Source: Agapanthus africanus | Taxonomy: Eukaryota; Streptophyta; Magnoliopsida; Asparagales; Amaryllidaceae | Assembly (NCBI GenBank): GCA_030015575.1 | Contig: CM057337.1 | Coordinates: forward strand, 376,239,582-376,303,581 | DNA length: 64,000 nucleotides | Direction: 5' to 3' | Shown: one piece after another, positions 34,228 through 45,697 of the stretch | How positions within the stretch are numbered: the first letter of the stretch is position 1 | How the letters are laid out: each line of letters starts with the position of its first letter | Notes under the pieces: model-generated | Seen by the model: the letters and a program-made list of their open reading frames with translations, nothing else | What the model was told of the DNA's origin: nothing | Databases searched by the model: none | Program-made: the position numbers and the translations under genes

Positions 34228-35311
34228 CTTGAATACTACCGAATATTTAACTGAAATGATGGAGGGCTACGAATGGTTTTGGCGAAACCGTGAACGTAGT
34301 GAACTTGATATAATCGATGGAACGAGATAGCTTTTAAAAGGAGTGGTTCAAGCTCCGCATTTAAAAGTTTAGTTTTGAAAAGAACCGAGTGGTTTTCAAA
34401 GTGTTCCAATCGACTTTTGCTTGGTTTATTTTCTTGCATTAGTTCTTTTAATGCGTCCCATCATTTAACCCTACCATTGCAGAAAACAACCAAAATATGA
34501 CGTACGCTTATGCCATTCGCATTCGCCACGGGGCCCCGTCATCACCCGTTAGGTTACTTAACTAACGACAGAGCGGGGGCTGGGCTAGCGCGGCTGTAAA
34601 ACATAAGCAATGCCTAAATAGTTCTTATATATAAATATATAGCAATGATAGACATTACAGATCACAGATGAATACATTGGATATACTAGGAATCCGCAAT
34701 CCGTTCGAGCCTGCAACGAAAAACGGATTACACGGTCGCGGTGAATAGCTAATACCCCACCCAAGACCCCTACGGGTGCGGCAAACTACCCGCCAAGTAC
34801 CCGAAGCGAGGCAACCTCCCTCAACACCGTGAGTAGGCCACTCGGCACTTCGAGATACCCGGTAGTTTGTGCACCCCCTCCATGGGTCTATCCTGGGAGC
34901 AAAAACAGTAAAAAGAATTATACAATGACGGCTACAACCCCGACCCGGTTGTGCGGCCAAACAAATAATATTACATCAATTTACATATTACATGAATGAA
35001 AGAAAAAGAAACACTCATCTCACATCCATCCCGGCTATTCACCCGCGACAATCCAACGCATTCATATACGCATACCATCATCAAACACAGATCACAGATA
35101 TGCATAACCCCTACTAATCGACATATAGCGATTAGCCGACGTTCAATACATATAAACATCATAGATATAACCGATTAGTCAAAGTATAGTGAAGTTCGAT
35201 CAAAAATACGGATTTATAGGCCCCCAAAAACAAATTTCTTTTCTGGAAAATCTGGGCTGAAATAAACCATCTTAAAAATCCCAAAACCACAACCTAAGAA
35301 CACTGCACCAA

Positions 35312-35381
35312 ACTCGGTCATGAACCGAGTCAAAACGGCCGCGGTTCCGCGGCAATGGGTAAACTTTTGCCGCGGAACCGC
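35312..35381 (-). promoter_or_regulatory. Element D leader: GC-rich hairpins
   Basis: ACTCGGT/ACCGAGT (35312-35318 with 35324-35330), then a perfect 15-bp inverted repeat GCGGTTCCGCGGCAA (35341-35355) with 35367-35381. It lies about 200 nt from the primer-binding site. A has the same pair of hairpins with different bases. Confidence 0.7.
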
Positions 35382-35579
35382 CGCTCTTTGATGGGATCAC
35401 TCGACCGTTTTTGGTGGGCTTCTTCACAAAACCCTGAGATGATTTTTGGAGTATGACATTTTATTTTTAGTGCAGAAAATATTTTAACAGAAACTTAGGG
35501 TTTTGCATGTCGTAGTTTTGTGATTTTTCTGATCGAACTTCTCTACACTTTACTACCTAGCTAGTTTATGTTTAGTTAG

Positions 35580-35591
35580 GCTCTGATACCA
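35580..35591 (-). promoter_or_regulatory. Element D primer-binding site
   Basis: The minus strand is an exact TGGTATCAGAGC, one base from the 5' LTR end at 35593. Confidence 0.94.
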
Positions 35592-35592
35592 C

Positions 35593-37669
35593 TGTAAGTC
35601 CACGTTGCCAACCCCGGTTCTTGCGGGGAGGCGGAAACGGTATAAAAATCAAATTTTTAGCGCACTAGGCAACATGGACTAACAAAAGTCGGGATCTTTT
35701 CTAAACAAAACTAGCTACCAAGCTAAAGAGAGTTAGCTACTCGGAAAAGATGTTATACCTCACTTGAACTCCTTCTTCTTGAACTCTTTGTAGAGGTTGG
35801 ATGGTGCTTTCCTTGTCGCCTTCTTTCGTCAAAGATGGATCCACCTGAGGGTTCAACCTTGGGCTCCTTTCTCGAACTTTGAGAGAACTAAGGTCTTTGG
35901 CTTGCTAGACCTTCAACCCTAGAGTGAGTAGAGAGTGGTTTAAAGTATTTTATCTCAAGGAGAGGTTTCTCAATACATGAGAATGGATCTCCTTGAACTA
36001 GAGAAGGAGGAAGAAGAAGAGAGGAGAGAGAATGGTTATGATAGAATGAAATGGTTTTTTTACAACCATAACAATATCTAGTGAATTATCAAATTAATAA
36101 AATTAATCTAAAATGAAAAGTTGATGGAAGGTTTGATAAGACTATTATCATTTCACATTAAAAGGTTTTGCTAGAATCAAAGAGCATCTTTGATGTGTAA
36201 TGATGATAGTCAATGTTTCAACCATGGTCAACAAGTCAACCTTGGTCAACAAGTCAACAAACCCAACCATGACACATTTTCATTTAATTAATATTATTAA
36301 TTGATAATTCACAAATTCATTAGGGTATGGAAAAAGACAACTGTCAACTGTGCATACACACCCGTTCCGAAACCCTAATGAAAATTCTCTTCCTCCGCCT
36401 CAAACATCTGTGCATACACACCCGCATTCGTGTTCCGTGGAACATGAATACTATGAGATAAAAGTAACCCCAAAACATATACTAGGATCTGGCTCAAACC
36501 AGAGCCCGCTAGTAATATCCGTCCGGACTCCAAACGTGCACAAGTGCGCAGATGAGAACGAACCCTGTCGCAAAACCATGGGACCTCTACTCTGTTTTGC
36601 CCAAAGGCGAATAGCCCTCTGTGTGGGACTTTAAAGACTCGACACTACGCTGGCAGTGGGTTTAACCACAGACCGCAAGCGGCACTAGCTGTACGTAACG
36701 GTCCACAGGTAGATGCCGATAAGAAGACTGACGAGGTGAACCCCATCTGAACTCCTACTGAGCCTGAATGTGACAGTCTCCGTACAGTCCGGTCTGTTCG
36801 TCTGATACATCGCATGGCGGGCCTAGGGGGCGGTAAACGTCAGTCCCCTAATAGCGGTACAAGTCGTGTCGGCGTAAATCCCAGAACACCCTGAGATATC
36901 ACTGGAAACCTACCAGTATATCTCGCTTGTCCTGGCCCGGGACTACTCGTGTAATGGCTCTCCTAGACACAGCGCGATGTCAACCCCCAATACCGGGAGA
37001 GACGAATCCTGTCTAACTGTCACTGCCTCCAAGCGCTTCAGGACTACACCGAACTACTACCTGTTTGCACGACTCCTTTGAGCCGTAGTAGGGTAGTAAT
37101 CAAAGTACAGTGGGAACACACTTGAGGCGAAGTGACAGTGTCAAGTCAGCGGACTAAGCTGTACTCATGTCACCTGGGAACTGATAACTGACGACAGGTA
37201 TAATACCAACCAATCAGTTCCCAACGAGTCCTGTCCAGTGTACTCGTAACCTAACGAGCACCCGCATACTATCTCAAGTACGACGTACTGACGGCTGTGG
37301 GACAGACCGTCTCCCGCACTGGGATGAGAAGCGCATGCGCTAGTCTACTCCGGAGTATCGATGCCCTGTCTTGATAATCCCACGACTAGGGACGTGAATA
37401 TAAGGATGTGCTTGTGGATTACCCAGCCCCCACGAGTGTGACTGCCATCACAACGCTGGTAATCAAGCAGAGATCTTAAGGGCTCCACTAATGCGTATAG
37501 GTGATACAATAAAAGAAACACATGTACACATTAAAGCAGAGACAAACCAAGTAGCATACTACTATTTTGAGCAAGATTGTCTATACAACTATGAATATCC
37601 CAAGTTTCCATCAAGTAATATACATACTAGTATGATACAGTAATGGCCTCTAGGGCATATACACGAACA
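35593..37669 (-). repeat. Element D 5' LTR (2,077 bp)
   Basis: Same ends and almost the same sequence as the D 3' LTR. The outer terminus is CACGAACA (one change from CACTAACA), followed by the CTAGT target copy. It abuts the second part of the G 3' LTR in opposite orientation. Confidence 0.92.
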
Positions 37670-37674
37670 CTAGT

Positions 37675-39249
37675 TGGGGAGATGGTCTGTCCCACAGCCA
37701 TCAGTACGTCATACTGGAGATAGTATACAGGTGCTCGTTGGGTTACGGGTACACCGGACAGGACTCGCAGGGAACTGTTGGTTGGTATTATACCCGTCGT
37801 CAGTTAACAGTTCCCAGGTGACATGAGTACAACATAGTCCGCAGACTTGACACTGCTACTTCGCCTCGAGTGTGTTCCCACTGTTCTTAGATTGCTACCC
37901 TACCACGGCTCAAAGGAGTCGTGCAAACAGGTAGTAGTTGGGTGCAGTCCCGAAGCATTTGGAGGCAGTGGCGGTTAGACAGGATTCGTCTCTCCCGGTA
38001 TTGGGAGTTGATATCGCGCTGTGTCTGGAGAGCCACTACGCCAAGTCCCTGGCCAGGGAAAGCGAGATTTACTGGTAGGTTTCCCAGTAGCTTCTCAAGG
38101 TGTAATGGGCTTCGCTCCGACACGACTTATACCGCTTTTAGGGGACTGACGCTTGCCTCCCCACTAGGCCCGATATGCGATAGTCCTAGACGAACAGATC
38201 AGACTGTACGGAGATTGTCACATCAGGCTCAGTAGGAGTTCGGATGGGTTTCCGCATCGGCCTTCTTATCGACATCTACCTGGGGACCGTTACGTACAGC
38301 TAGTGCCGGTTGCAGTCTGTGGTTAAGCCCACTGCCAGCATAGTAGTTGAGTCTTTAGAGTCCCACACAGAGAGTTTCCCTGCTTCAGGCGAAACGATAT
38401 AGAGGTCGTATGGTTTTACGACAAGGCTCGGACACATACGTGTTTTTACGCACGTACGATGTTCGGACAGTTTATACTAGCAGGCTTTGGGTTAAGCCCG
38501 ATTCTAGTATTGGATTATTGGATTTATACAGTCTCAGTATTTCCGTGTTTTCACGGATGGGAGGGGCATTCTCGTAATTTGTCGAGAAGCTTCTAGAAGA
38601 TTGATGAGTTGGAGGCTTAGGTGGATTTTGCATTAATTGGAATAATGACTAATGGTGTGATTCATCCAAAGTAGTTAATGATGCATTTATTGATTAATGA
38701 CTCATGGGATGAATCACACAAGGTTGGTTAATGAAGCATGATGATATTTTTATTTGTTATTCATTTAATAAATATCTTATGCTTTATATATATTCACAAT
38801 GAGATATTTTTCCAAAAGAATTCTCATTCTCACCTTCTCTCCCCTCAAGCTCTCTCTCTCTTCAAACCCTAACCCTAACCTCTCATGTGTGGAGATCAAG
38901 GGTTAGCAAGACTAATTGATCCCTAATCCTATTCTATATCCTCTAGGTTGCTTTGATTAGCACTCTTAGTTACCTAGTTACCTCAAGTTAGAGGTCAAGC
39001 TTGGAGTAGTATCTCTCGGGTGGATCTTCTATCACAAAGAGGAGGCCGACGAGGAGGTGGTCAACGAGAACAAGAAGGACTTGGTTCATTAGGTATAATC
39101 TTCTTTCATAGTAGCTAATCCCTCCTATGATGTTGTTAGTTAGGGTTAGGCAAAGATCCGTAAGTTAGTCGATATTTGTTTTAAACAAAATGATTGTTTT
39201 ACCTATTCCGCCTCCCCGCAACTCGTGGGGTGTCTAACGTTGACTTACA
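37675..39249 (+). repeat. Element G 3' LTR, second part
   Basis: Continues the G 3' LTR after the CTAGT duplication and ends TTGACTTACA at 39249. It keeps the TATATATA motif (about 38787) and CT-rich stretch. Its U5 end has CCCCGC...GTGGGG intact where the 5' LTR has CTCCGC. Confidence 0.88.
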
Positions 39250-42200
39250 GGAACCACCTGAAGTTCTGTGAGGAACTTCTTCATCTATACAGCTTCTTTT
39301 GCGGCATCGCAAGCAGCTATGTACTCCGCTTCCATCGTTGAGTCAGCAACGGTGTCCTGCTTGGAACTCTTCCAACATACCGCCCCTCCATTGAGGGTAA
39401 AGACATAACCCGACATGGACTTGGAGTCATCCTTGTCATTCTGGAAGCTGGAGTCGGCAAAGGCCTCGATCTGGAGGTCTTTTCCGCCATACACTAAGAA
39501 CATCTCCTTAGTCCTCTTCAGGTACTTTAGAATGTTCTTTACTACTATCCAGTGCTTCTTCCCTGGGTTTGCCTGATACCGGCTTACAACGCTTAATGCG
39601 TATGCTACATCTGGTCTGGTACATAACATCGCATACATTATAGAGCTTACTGCAGAAGCATAGGGTATAATCGACATGCGGTCCCTTTCCAAATCAGTCT
39701 TGGGAGACATCTCTTTGGAGAGGTTGATTCCGTGACAAGCCGGTAGGTTACCGCGCTTAGAATCTTCTATACTGAATCTTTTCAATATGGTGTCTATGTA
39801 TCTGGACTGCGAATGTCCCAACATCCTTTTTGATCTATCACGATAGATCTGGATCCCTAGAATGTAGGTGGCATCACCCAAGCCTTTCATGAAGAACTTT
39901 TGTGACAAGAATCCTTTGACTGACTGTAGCATAGGAATATCATTTCCTATTAGGAGAATGTCATCCACGTATAAGACGAGGAATACTACAGCTCTCCCTA
40001 CAATCTTACTGTATATGCGTGGTTCATTTGGATTTTTGATAAAGTCGTATTCTTTGACAGTGTCATCAAAACAGATGTTCCAACTCCGCGATGCCTGCTT
40101 TAGTCCATAAATGGACTTAAGCAACTTGCACACTTTACCGCTGCTCCCACTCTGAATGAATCCCTCTGGCTGATCTATATAGATGCACTCTTCCAAATTA
40201 CCATGTAGAAAGGCCGTCTTTACGTCCATCTGCCAGATCTCATAATCGTGGAAGGCAGCAATGGAAAGAAGGCCCCGAATGGATTTAAGCATAGCCACTG
40301 GAGAAAAGGTTTCGTCATTGTCCAAACCAAGTCTTTGAAGAAAACCCTTTGCAACAAGTCTAGCTTTGTAGGTTTCAACCTGTCCATCCATACCAATCTT
40401 CTTTCTGAAGATCCATTTGTATCCTACAGGTTTAACCCCATCTGGAGCAATGTCCAAAGTCCATAATTTGTTGGTGTACATGGACTCCATTTCGGTCTTC
40501 ATTGCATCCAGCTATTTTACCGAGTCGCCGCTCTGAATGGCTTGCTGGAAGCTAGTAGGTTCATCATTGTCAATGATGCAATCCTCTCGATCCCCGTCTA
40601 TGAGAAAACCATAGTATCTCTCGGGCGGATGAGACTGCCTACTACTTCTGCGGATAGGCACCGGGATGTCCCTTTCTTCCGAATCTTCTTGTTCTACCAT
40701 ACTTTCAGTAACAGCTTGTGGTTCTGGAATTTCTTCCAGTTCTATTGCGCTCCCACTCTTATGATTTTCTAAAAATTCAGCTTCCAAGAAGTGGGCATGA
40801 CGAGAAACAAAAACCTTTTGTTCCTCTGCGTAATAGAAATAATATCCCTTGGAGTTCTTTGGATATCCCACAAACTTACACAGTACTGAGCGTGCCTCGA
40901 TCTTGTCCGCATGCTGCTTTTTAACAAAAGCTGGACATCTCCATGTCTTTAGGTATTGAAGATAGGGTTTCTTCCCACTCCACATCTGATATGGTGTGGT
41001 CGGCACAGTCTTGGTTGTAACCTTGTTCAAAAGATATGCAGCTAATTCTAGTGCATAACCCCAGAAAGATCACGGTAACTCAGCCTTACTCATCATGGAA
41101 CGAACTATATCTAATAGGGTTCGATTCTGCCTTTCCGATACACCGCTGTGTTGTGGTGTGTATGGAGGAGTAAGCTGAGAGAGAATTCCATTCTCTTATA
41201 AGTAACCCAAGAACTCGGCACTTAAGTATTCACCACCTCGATCAGATCTCAGTGTCTTGATACTTTTGCCTATTTGGTTTTCCACTTCATTCTTATATTC
41301 CCGGAATTTCTCAAAGGCCTCGGATTTATGCTTCATCAAGAAGATATGTCCATACCTAGAGAAATCATCTGAATAAGTAATGAAGTAGGAATAACCACCT
41401 CGTGCATGTGTAGACATTGGACCACACACATCGCTATGTATGAGTCCCAAGTGCTCGCTCGCTCTTACTCCGTGTCCAGTAAACGGAGTCTTTTTCATCT
41501 TTCCCATGAGACAAGATTCACAAGTAGCATAAGATTGATATTCGAACGGATTCAAATATCCTTCTCTATGTAACTTAGTCAACCGTGTTTCATTGATGTG
41601 ACCTAGTCTACAATGCCATAAGAAAGCCTGATTTATTTCCGGAGACTTTCTTTTAAGTGTGTTCTGCACATTGAAAACCTGAGCTTGATTCAATATGTAT
41701 ATAGCGTCATCTAATGTACCGGACCCAATCAGAACTTGATTTAGGTGGATGTGAACTATATCGCTTACGAATGTAAAATCATATCCCTCTATCGAAAGTG
41801 AGGATACTGATATGATATTACAAGTCAAACTAGGTACATACAAACAGTTACGTAGAATCAATATCTGCCCACTTGTCAAACTTACGGGATATTCTCCCAC
41901 GGATTCAGCGTCCACGCTCATTCCGTTTGCAACTCCAAGAGACAAATCGCCTACCCTGATAACTCTACGGTTTCTCAAAGCATGTAATGAATTACAGATA
42001 TGAGATCCTGCTCCGGTATCTAGTACCCAGGAAATAGAGTTAATTGACAAACAGTTCTCAATTACATACACACTCGAAGTCGAAGCCACAACATGCTTCG
42101 AATCCTGGCTACTGGCTTCCAAAGCCCTGCAATCCTTCTGCCAATGCCCGCTCCCATAACAATAGGAACTTCCCTCCTTACCTACACCAAGTCCCGAAAG

Positions 42201-42846
42201 TTTTTCTCTTCCCTTTCCTTCTACTTCACTGACACCGTATATCGGCTTTGTGCAGGTCTTCTTCTTTTCACCCTTTGCTTTCGCCCTGGATGCAGAAGAA
42301 GAAGGTCCCCCATTAAGCAGAGCGGGTGACTCCCTGGTTTCTTTCAGGGTGTAAGTAGAGTGTAGGGACTGTGCAAATAAGTCAGCATATGACCTGTTTC
42401 CCAACGTGGTCTCCAAGTCCTTGAGCTTATCAATATAGCTAGTCATCGTAAGGACGTCGTCCCCTGCAGATGACCCGACAGCCAACCTCGCTTGAAGTAA
42501 TTCGTTCGAGGTCTCATATCTTGCGATACAAGATTGCTCTCCATATAAATCTTTGTTATGGAGAAAGATGGAAACTAAGTCCATCTTCTCGTGCTGCATC
42601 TGGTATACACCATCAACTGAAGCCAACACGAGGCACTTGGCATTCGTACTATCCTTTTCCCTTGTCTGACGGATATCCATATCCACGACGGTGGAAACTG
42701 GACCTGGGACGGTAGGGAATTGAGTAGTAATAGGGTGGTCCAGCTTGTCATAGGCAATGGACATCTGGACAGACCTATGCCAATCATAAAAGTCAGATTC
42801 AGTCAATTTGTTATCTAGATGTAACCTACTTATGGTCACATGGTCG
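39250..42846 (-). pseudogene. gag-pol: Element E gag-pol pseudogene, main part
   Basis: Minus-strand Copia polyprotein from just after the CAG at 42849-42847 to the junction with G. In-frame stops: 41196 (Lys codon to TAA), 41070 (CGA to TGA), 40512 and 39285 (both TGG to TAG). The Gag start is diverged: the homologous position has no clean ATG in frame. About 35 codons of Gag after QSLHSTY (near 42350) are missing. The zinc knuckle reads SSYCYGSGHWQKDC and has lost its first Cys. Protease WVLDTGAGSHIC, pre-integrase WHCRLGH, integrase DDE segments, RT LYVDDILLIG and RNase H to KEAV are all recognisable. The last RNase H part is at 14454-14723. Confidence 0.9.
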
Positions 42847-43332
42847 CTGCAGTTGAGAGAGAGAAGAAAAAACTTTAGCATGATGCTCTTGCAAGTTTAG
42901 ATTGGTTTCTAGTTTATCTAAACTGGATGGCTCCCACTGTTTCTCAAATCCTTCCTCAAACCATAAAAGAAGAATTAGTCAGGACTGATCTCACCGTACA
43001 ATACTTGCTTAACCGTTCAGCCAGGCTAGTGTCGGTACTTCGAGGGAGGTTTTACGATGCTTTCGCGAAGTTCCTTAATTAAATAACCTCTTTTCTCTGG
43101 AGGCGTAGCCCCGCTGACACTGTTCTAGACACCTACTTGGTTTATAGCATTGATCGTTAAGTGACGAATCTCCTGATGAGTAGCGGATACTCACAGTAGG
43201 ATCGGGATCCAAATATCATCGTGTGATAATGCTGAAGGAATCCTACCAACATTATCAAACTCCAAATGGTATGAAACACTAGCAAGTTTTAGTTTCTTTA
43301 GAAACCCCCGATGTGGATTTTTGCCCCATGCT

Positions 43333-43543
43333 CTTATGATCTTGACGAAGGCCAATAAATCATAAGTCACATGTCAAGTTCTGCCCATCATTATCCCTGT
43401 TAATTTGAACCCACCCGTACATACCCTTGACGAAGGACAACAAGGTAATACGACTGTCCCAAACCAACGCATCTATCTATGTTACATATGAATACCCCAA
43501 CAGCTACCAAACACTATGCCTTGACGAAGGCCAACAAACATAG
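43333..43543 (-). promoter_or_regulatory. Element E leader: three-hairpin array
   Basis: Core TTGAC-GAAG-GCCAA at 43342-43355, 43427-43440 (right arm GACAA, one mismatch) and 43521-43534, all with loop GAAG. Outer stems: CTTATGA/TCATAAG (43333-43339 with 43360-43366), CGTA/TACG, and CTATG/CATAG (43514-43518 with 43539-43543). Confidence 0.74.
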
Positions 43544-44654
43544 CTTGAATACTACTGACCATCCATATGAAATGACGGAGGGCTACGACTGGTTTTGGAG
43601 AAACCGTGAACGTAGTGAACTTGATATAATTGAAGGAACCTGATAGCTTTTTTCTTATTTTTAAAAGGAGCGGTTAAAGCTCCGCAATTAAAAATCTGCT
43701 CTTTTTAAAATAACCGAGTTGTTTCTTTTTAAATTTGTTCCAACGATTCAACTTTGGTTTGTTTTTTTTGTATTATTATAATGCGTCCCATCATTTATCC
43801 TATCATTGCAGAAAACAACAAAAATACAATGTCCGCTTATGCCATCCGCATTCGCCACTGGGGCCCGTAATTCACCCGTTAGGTTACTTAACTAACGATA
43901 GAGCGGGGGCTGGGCTAGCGCGGATGCAAAACATAAGAAACGCCTACTAGATATCATATATAGATATTGTACATTCATCAGACGCAATAATAGGCATTCC
44001 AGATCACAGATGAACATTATTGGATATACAAGCAATCCGCGTTTCCTTTGAGCCTGCAACGAAAGACGGATTACACAGTTGTGATGAATAGCCATTACCC
44101 TACCCTAGAACCCTACGGGTACGACAAACTACCCGCCAAGTACCCGAAGTGAAGCGGTCTCCCTCAACAACTTGAGTAGGACACTAAACACTTCAAAGTA
44201 CCCGGTAGTTTGTGCACCCTACCTTGGGTCTATCCTAGGAGCAGAAAACAGTAAATGAAATAATACAACGGTGACTACAACCTCAGCCCGGATGTGCCCC
44301 GCAAAAGAATATTACATCATATTACAATTTACATCGAATGAAAGAATATAAAAACTCATCTCAAACCCCGGCTAATCATCACAACGATCCAATGAAGTTC
44401 ATATACACAAACCAGTAAAAACCATCACAGAAATGTGCAACCCCCTGTTAACCGACATACTACCAATTAGGGGAGGTTTACGAACACATCAAACAACACA
44501 GATAAAACCTGATTAGCAAATAACTTAGAATTTCGATCGACAACCTTTTTCTGTGTCTACCCCAAATGCAAGCCAGCACTGAAATAACCTGGGTAGAGAC
44601 AAAATATACAGGAAAACAGAACACCCAAAATTAAGAGTTACTGTGTAAATACGG

Positions 44655-44710
44655 GTCAACTCGGAGTTGACTCGGTCGCGGATCCGCGGCGGATTGCACT
44701 AATCCGCCGC
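44655..44710 (-). promoter_or_regulatory. Element E leader: GC-rich hairpins
   Basis: GTCAAC/GTTGAC (44655-44671) is followed by GCGGCGGATT (44686-44695), which pairs perfectly with 44701-44710; the longer stem seen in A has partly decayed beyond that. Confidence 0.6.
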
Positions 44711-44917
44711 GCTTCCACGGCGTTCTAACCGAGTTAGCTCCTCGTATTACTCCAGTATTCTTAGAATTCCCTGCTGTGAATTTTCATACCTCTGAAATAA
44801 TTTTTTTTGACAGGTTTAAAATCGACAGAAACTTGAGGGGTCCAGGGTTATGTTTTCGTGTTTTTTCGACGATCGAAGTTCTAATTAGTTGCTAACAAGC
44901 TAGTAAAGGTTTAGTAG

Positions 44918-44929
44918 TCTCTGATACCA
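44918..44929 (-). promoter_or_regulatory. Element E primer-binding site (one mismatch)
   Basis: Minus strand TGGTATCAGAGA, one base off the plant initiator tRNA-Met site, one base from the LTR end at 44931. Confidence 0.85.
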
Positions 44930-44930
44930 C

Positions 44931-45099
44931 TGTAAGTCCATTTCATTCACCCCACGAGCTCGCGGGGAGGCGGAATATATGAAAAACAATTATCAAAGCT
45001 TCGTAACACGGACTTGAGCACACGGATCGCATCTAAACCATTACTAGCAAACTACGAGAGGTTTAACTACTCAGATTCGAAGTTATACCTCACGTTACT
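44931..45099 (-). repeat. Element E 5' LTR, inner 169 bases (cut by H)
   Basis: Matches 12495-12663 of the E 3' LTR over its whole length, with a few substitutions. H starts immediately after TTACT (45095-45099). The rest of this LTR must lie beyond the right edge of the window. Confidence 0.88.
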
Positions 45100-45214
45100 T
45101 GTAACAATTCCATTTTTAATGTACAAAGAATTATTTTAAATTCAATGCATACTTGGAGTATTTATTGCGGCTGATATCACTTTAAGTATTTATTTCACTC
45201 CATAATTACAAGAA

Positions 45215-45284
45215 GGAGCTTGTAGCTCATTGGTAATACCTTGCACTGCTGAACCAAGCCACCAGAGTTCAAATCCCATGCCCC
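45215..45284 (+). other. tRNA-like segment in the H 5' LTR
   Basis: About 70 bases with an A-box-like TAGCTCATTGG (45223-45233) and a B-box-like GAGTTCAAATCC (45265-45276) at tRNA spacing. The acceptor arms do not pair, so it is not a functional tRNA gene. It may descend from a tRNA or SINE head. The 3' LTR has the same segment at 53281-53350. Confidence 0.55.
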
Positions 45285-45689
45285 ACATTATTTTTATATT
45301 TATTTTGTTTTAAATTCTTTGGAAAGTCAACGGTCAAAAGGCCATAACTCACAAAATATGTACTGGACAACAAAAATTAAATATCCCAAATTGTACCCCA
45401 GGAAAATCCCTGGCCATTGGAACCCTGACTCGGCCCTACTCGGCGCCACCGGCCGGCGAATCGGCCGACTCGGTCCGGCGCCGCCGGCCGGACTTGGCCG
45501 GACGGCAGAGTCGCCAACAGAGAAAAGTTGGCTCTTGACCTAGTCCACCCTCCTGCACACTTATTATGCTTGGATCGGTTATCATTTGGCCAATAAATCC
45601 CTTTTAATCCTAGGTTTAATGAGTTTTAATGAATTTTTTAATATATTTTTATCTTTTTTTTATTAAAAACCCTAACCCTAGCCTAACCC

Positions 45690-45697
45690 TATATAAA
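45690..45697 (+). promoter_or_regulatory. Putative TATA box of the H LTR
   Basis: TATATAAA directly after a run of CCCTAA/CCTAACCC telo-box-like motifs. The same arrangement is present in the 3' LTR (53753-53760). Confidence 0.6.

Larger units (their letters stand above)
33518..35579 (-). other. Element D, 2.06-kb non-coding leader
   Basis: Same layout as the other Copia leaders: GC-rich hairpin, CGTTAG/CTAACG stem-loop at 34547-34567, three-hairpin array 34015-34227, pyrimidine tract plus CAG at the gag side. The antisense ORF 34124-34330 overlies the array. Confidence 0.8.
22954..37669 (-). mobile_element. Copia element D (10.2 kb without S), inserted in the G 3' LTR
   Basis: Complete minus-strand element with 5-bp target copies CTAGT (22949-22953 and 37670-37674). 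3' LTR 22954-25031 (2,078 bp) and 5' LTR 35593-37669 (2,077 bp) are nearly identical by eye, implying a recent insertion. The coding region is open apart from S. The primer-binding site is perfect. Confidence 0.92.
14724..39249 (+). mobile_element. Copia element G (about 9.8 kb), interrupted by D and S
   Basis: Complete element on the plus strand: 5' LTR 14724-16620, primer-binding site, leader, gag-pol pseudogene 18689-22626, and a 3' LTR split by D into 22640-22953 and 37675-39249. It is inserted in RNase H of E with GGAAT/GGAAC target copies. Several nonsense changes and a broken Gag start mean it cannot encode its own proteins. Confidence 0.88.
42847..44917 (-). other. Element E, 2.07-kb non-coding leader
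   Basis: Carries the shared blocks: GC-rich hairpin (44686-44710), CGTTAG/CTAACG stem-loop (43877-43897), three-hairpin array (43333-43543), and pyrimidine tract with CAG at 42849-42847. No sense ORF. Confidence 0.78.

Noticed and set aside
45215-45284. Functional tRNA gene
   Set aside because: Only the A and B boxes resemble a tRNA; acceptor and T stems do not pair and no clear anticodon loop forms. Kept as a tRNA-like segment.
45665-45690. Interstitial telomere repeat
   Set aside because: The CCCTAACCCTAGCC run is only a few units next to a TATA box and repeats in both LTRs; telo-box promoter motifs are the simpler reading.
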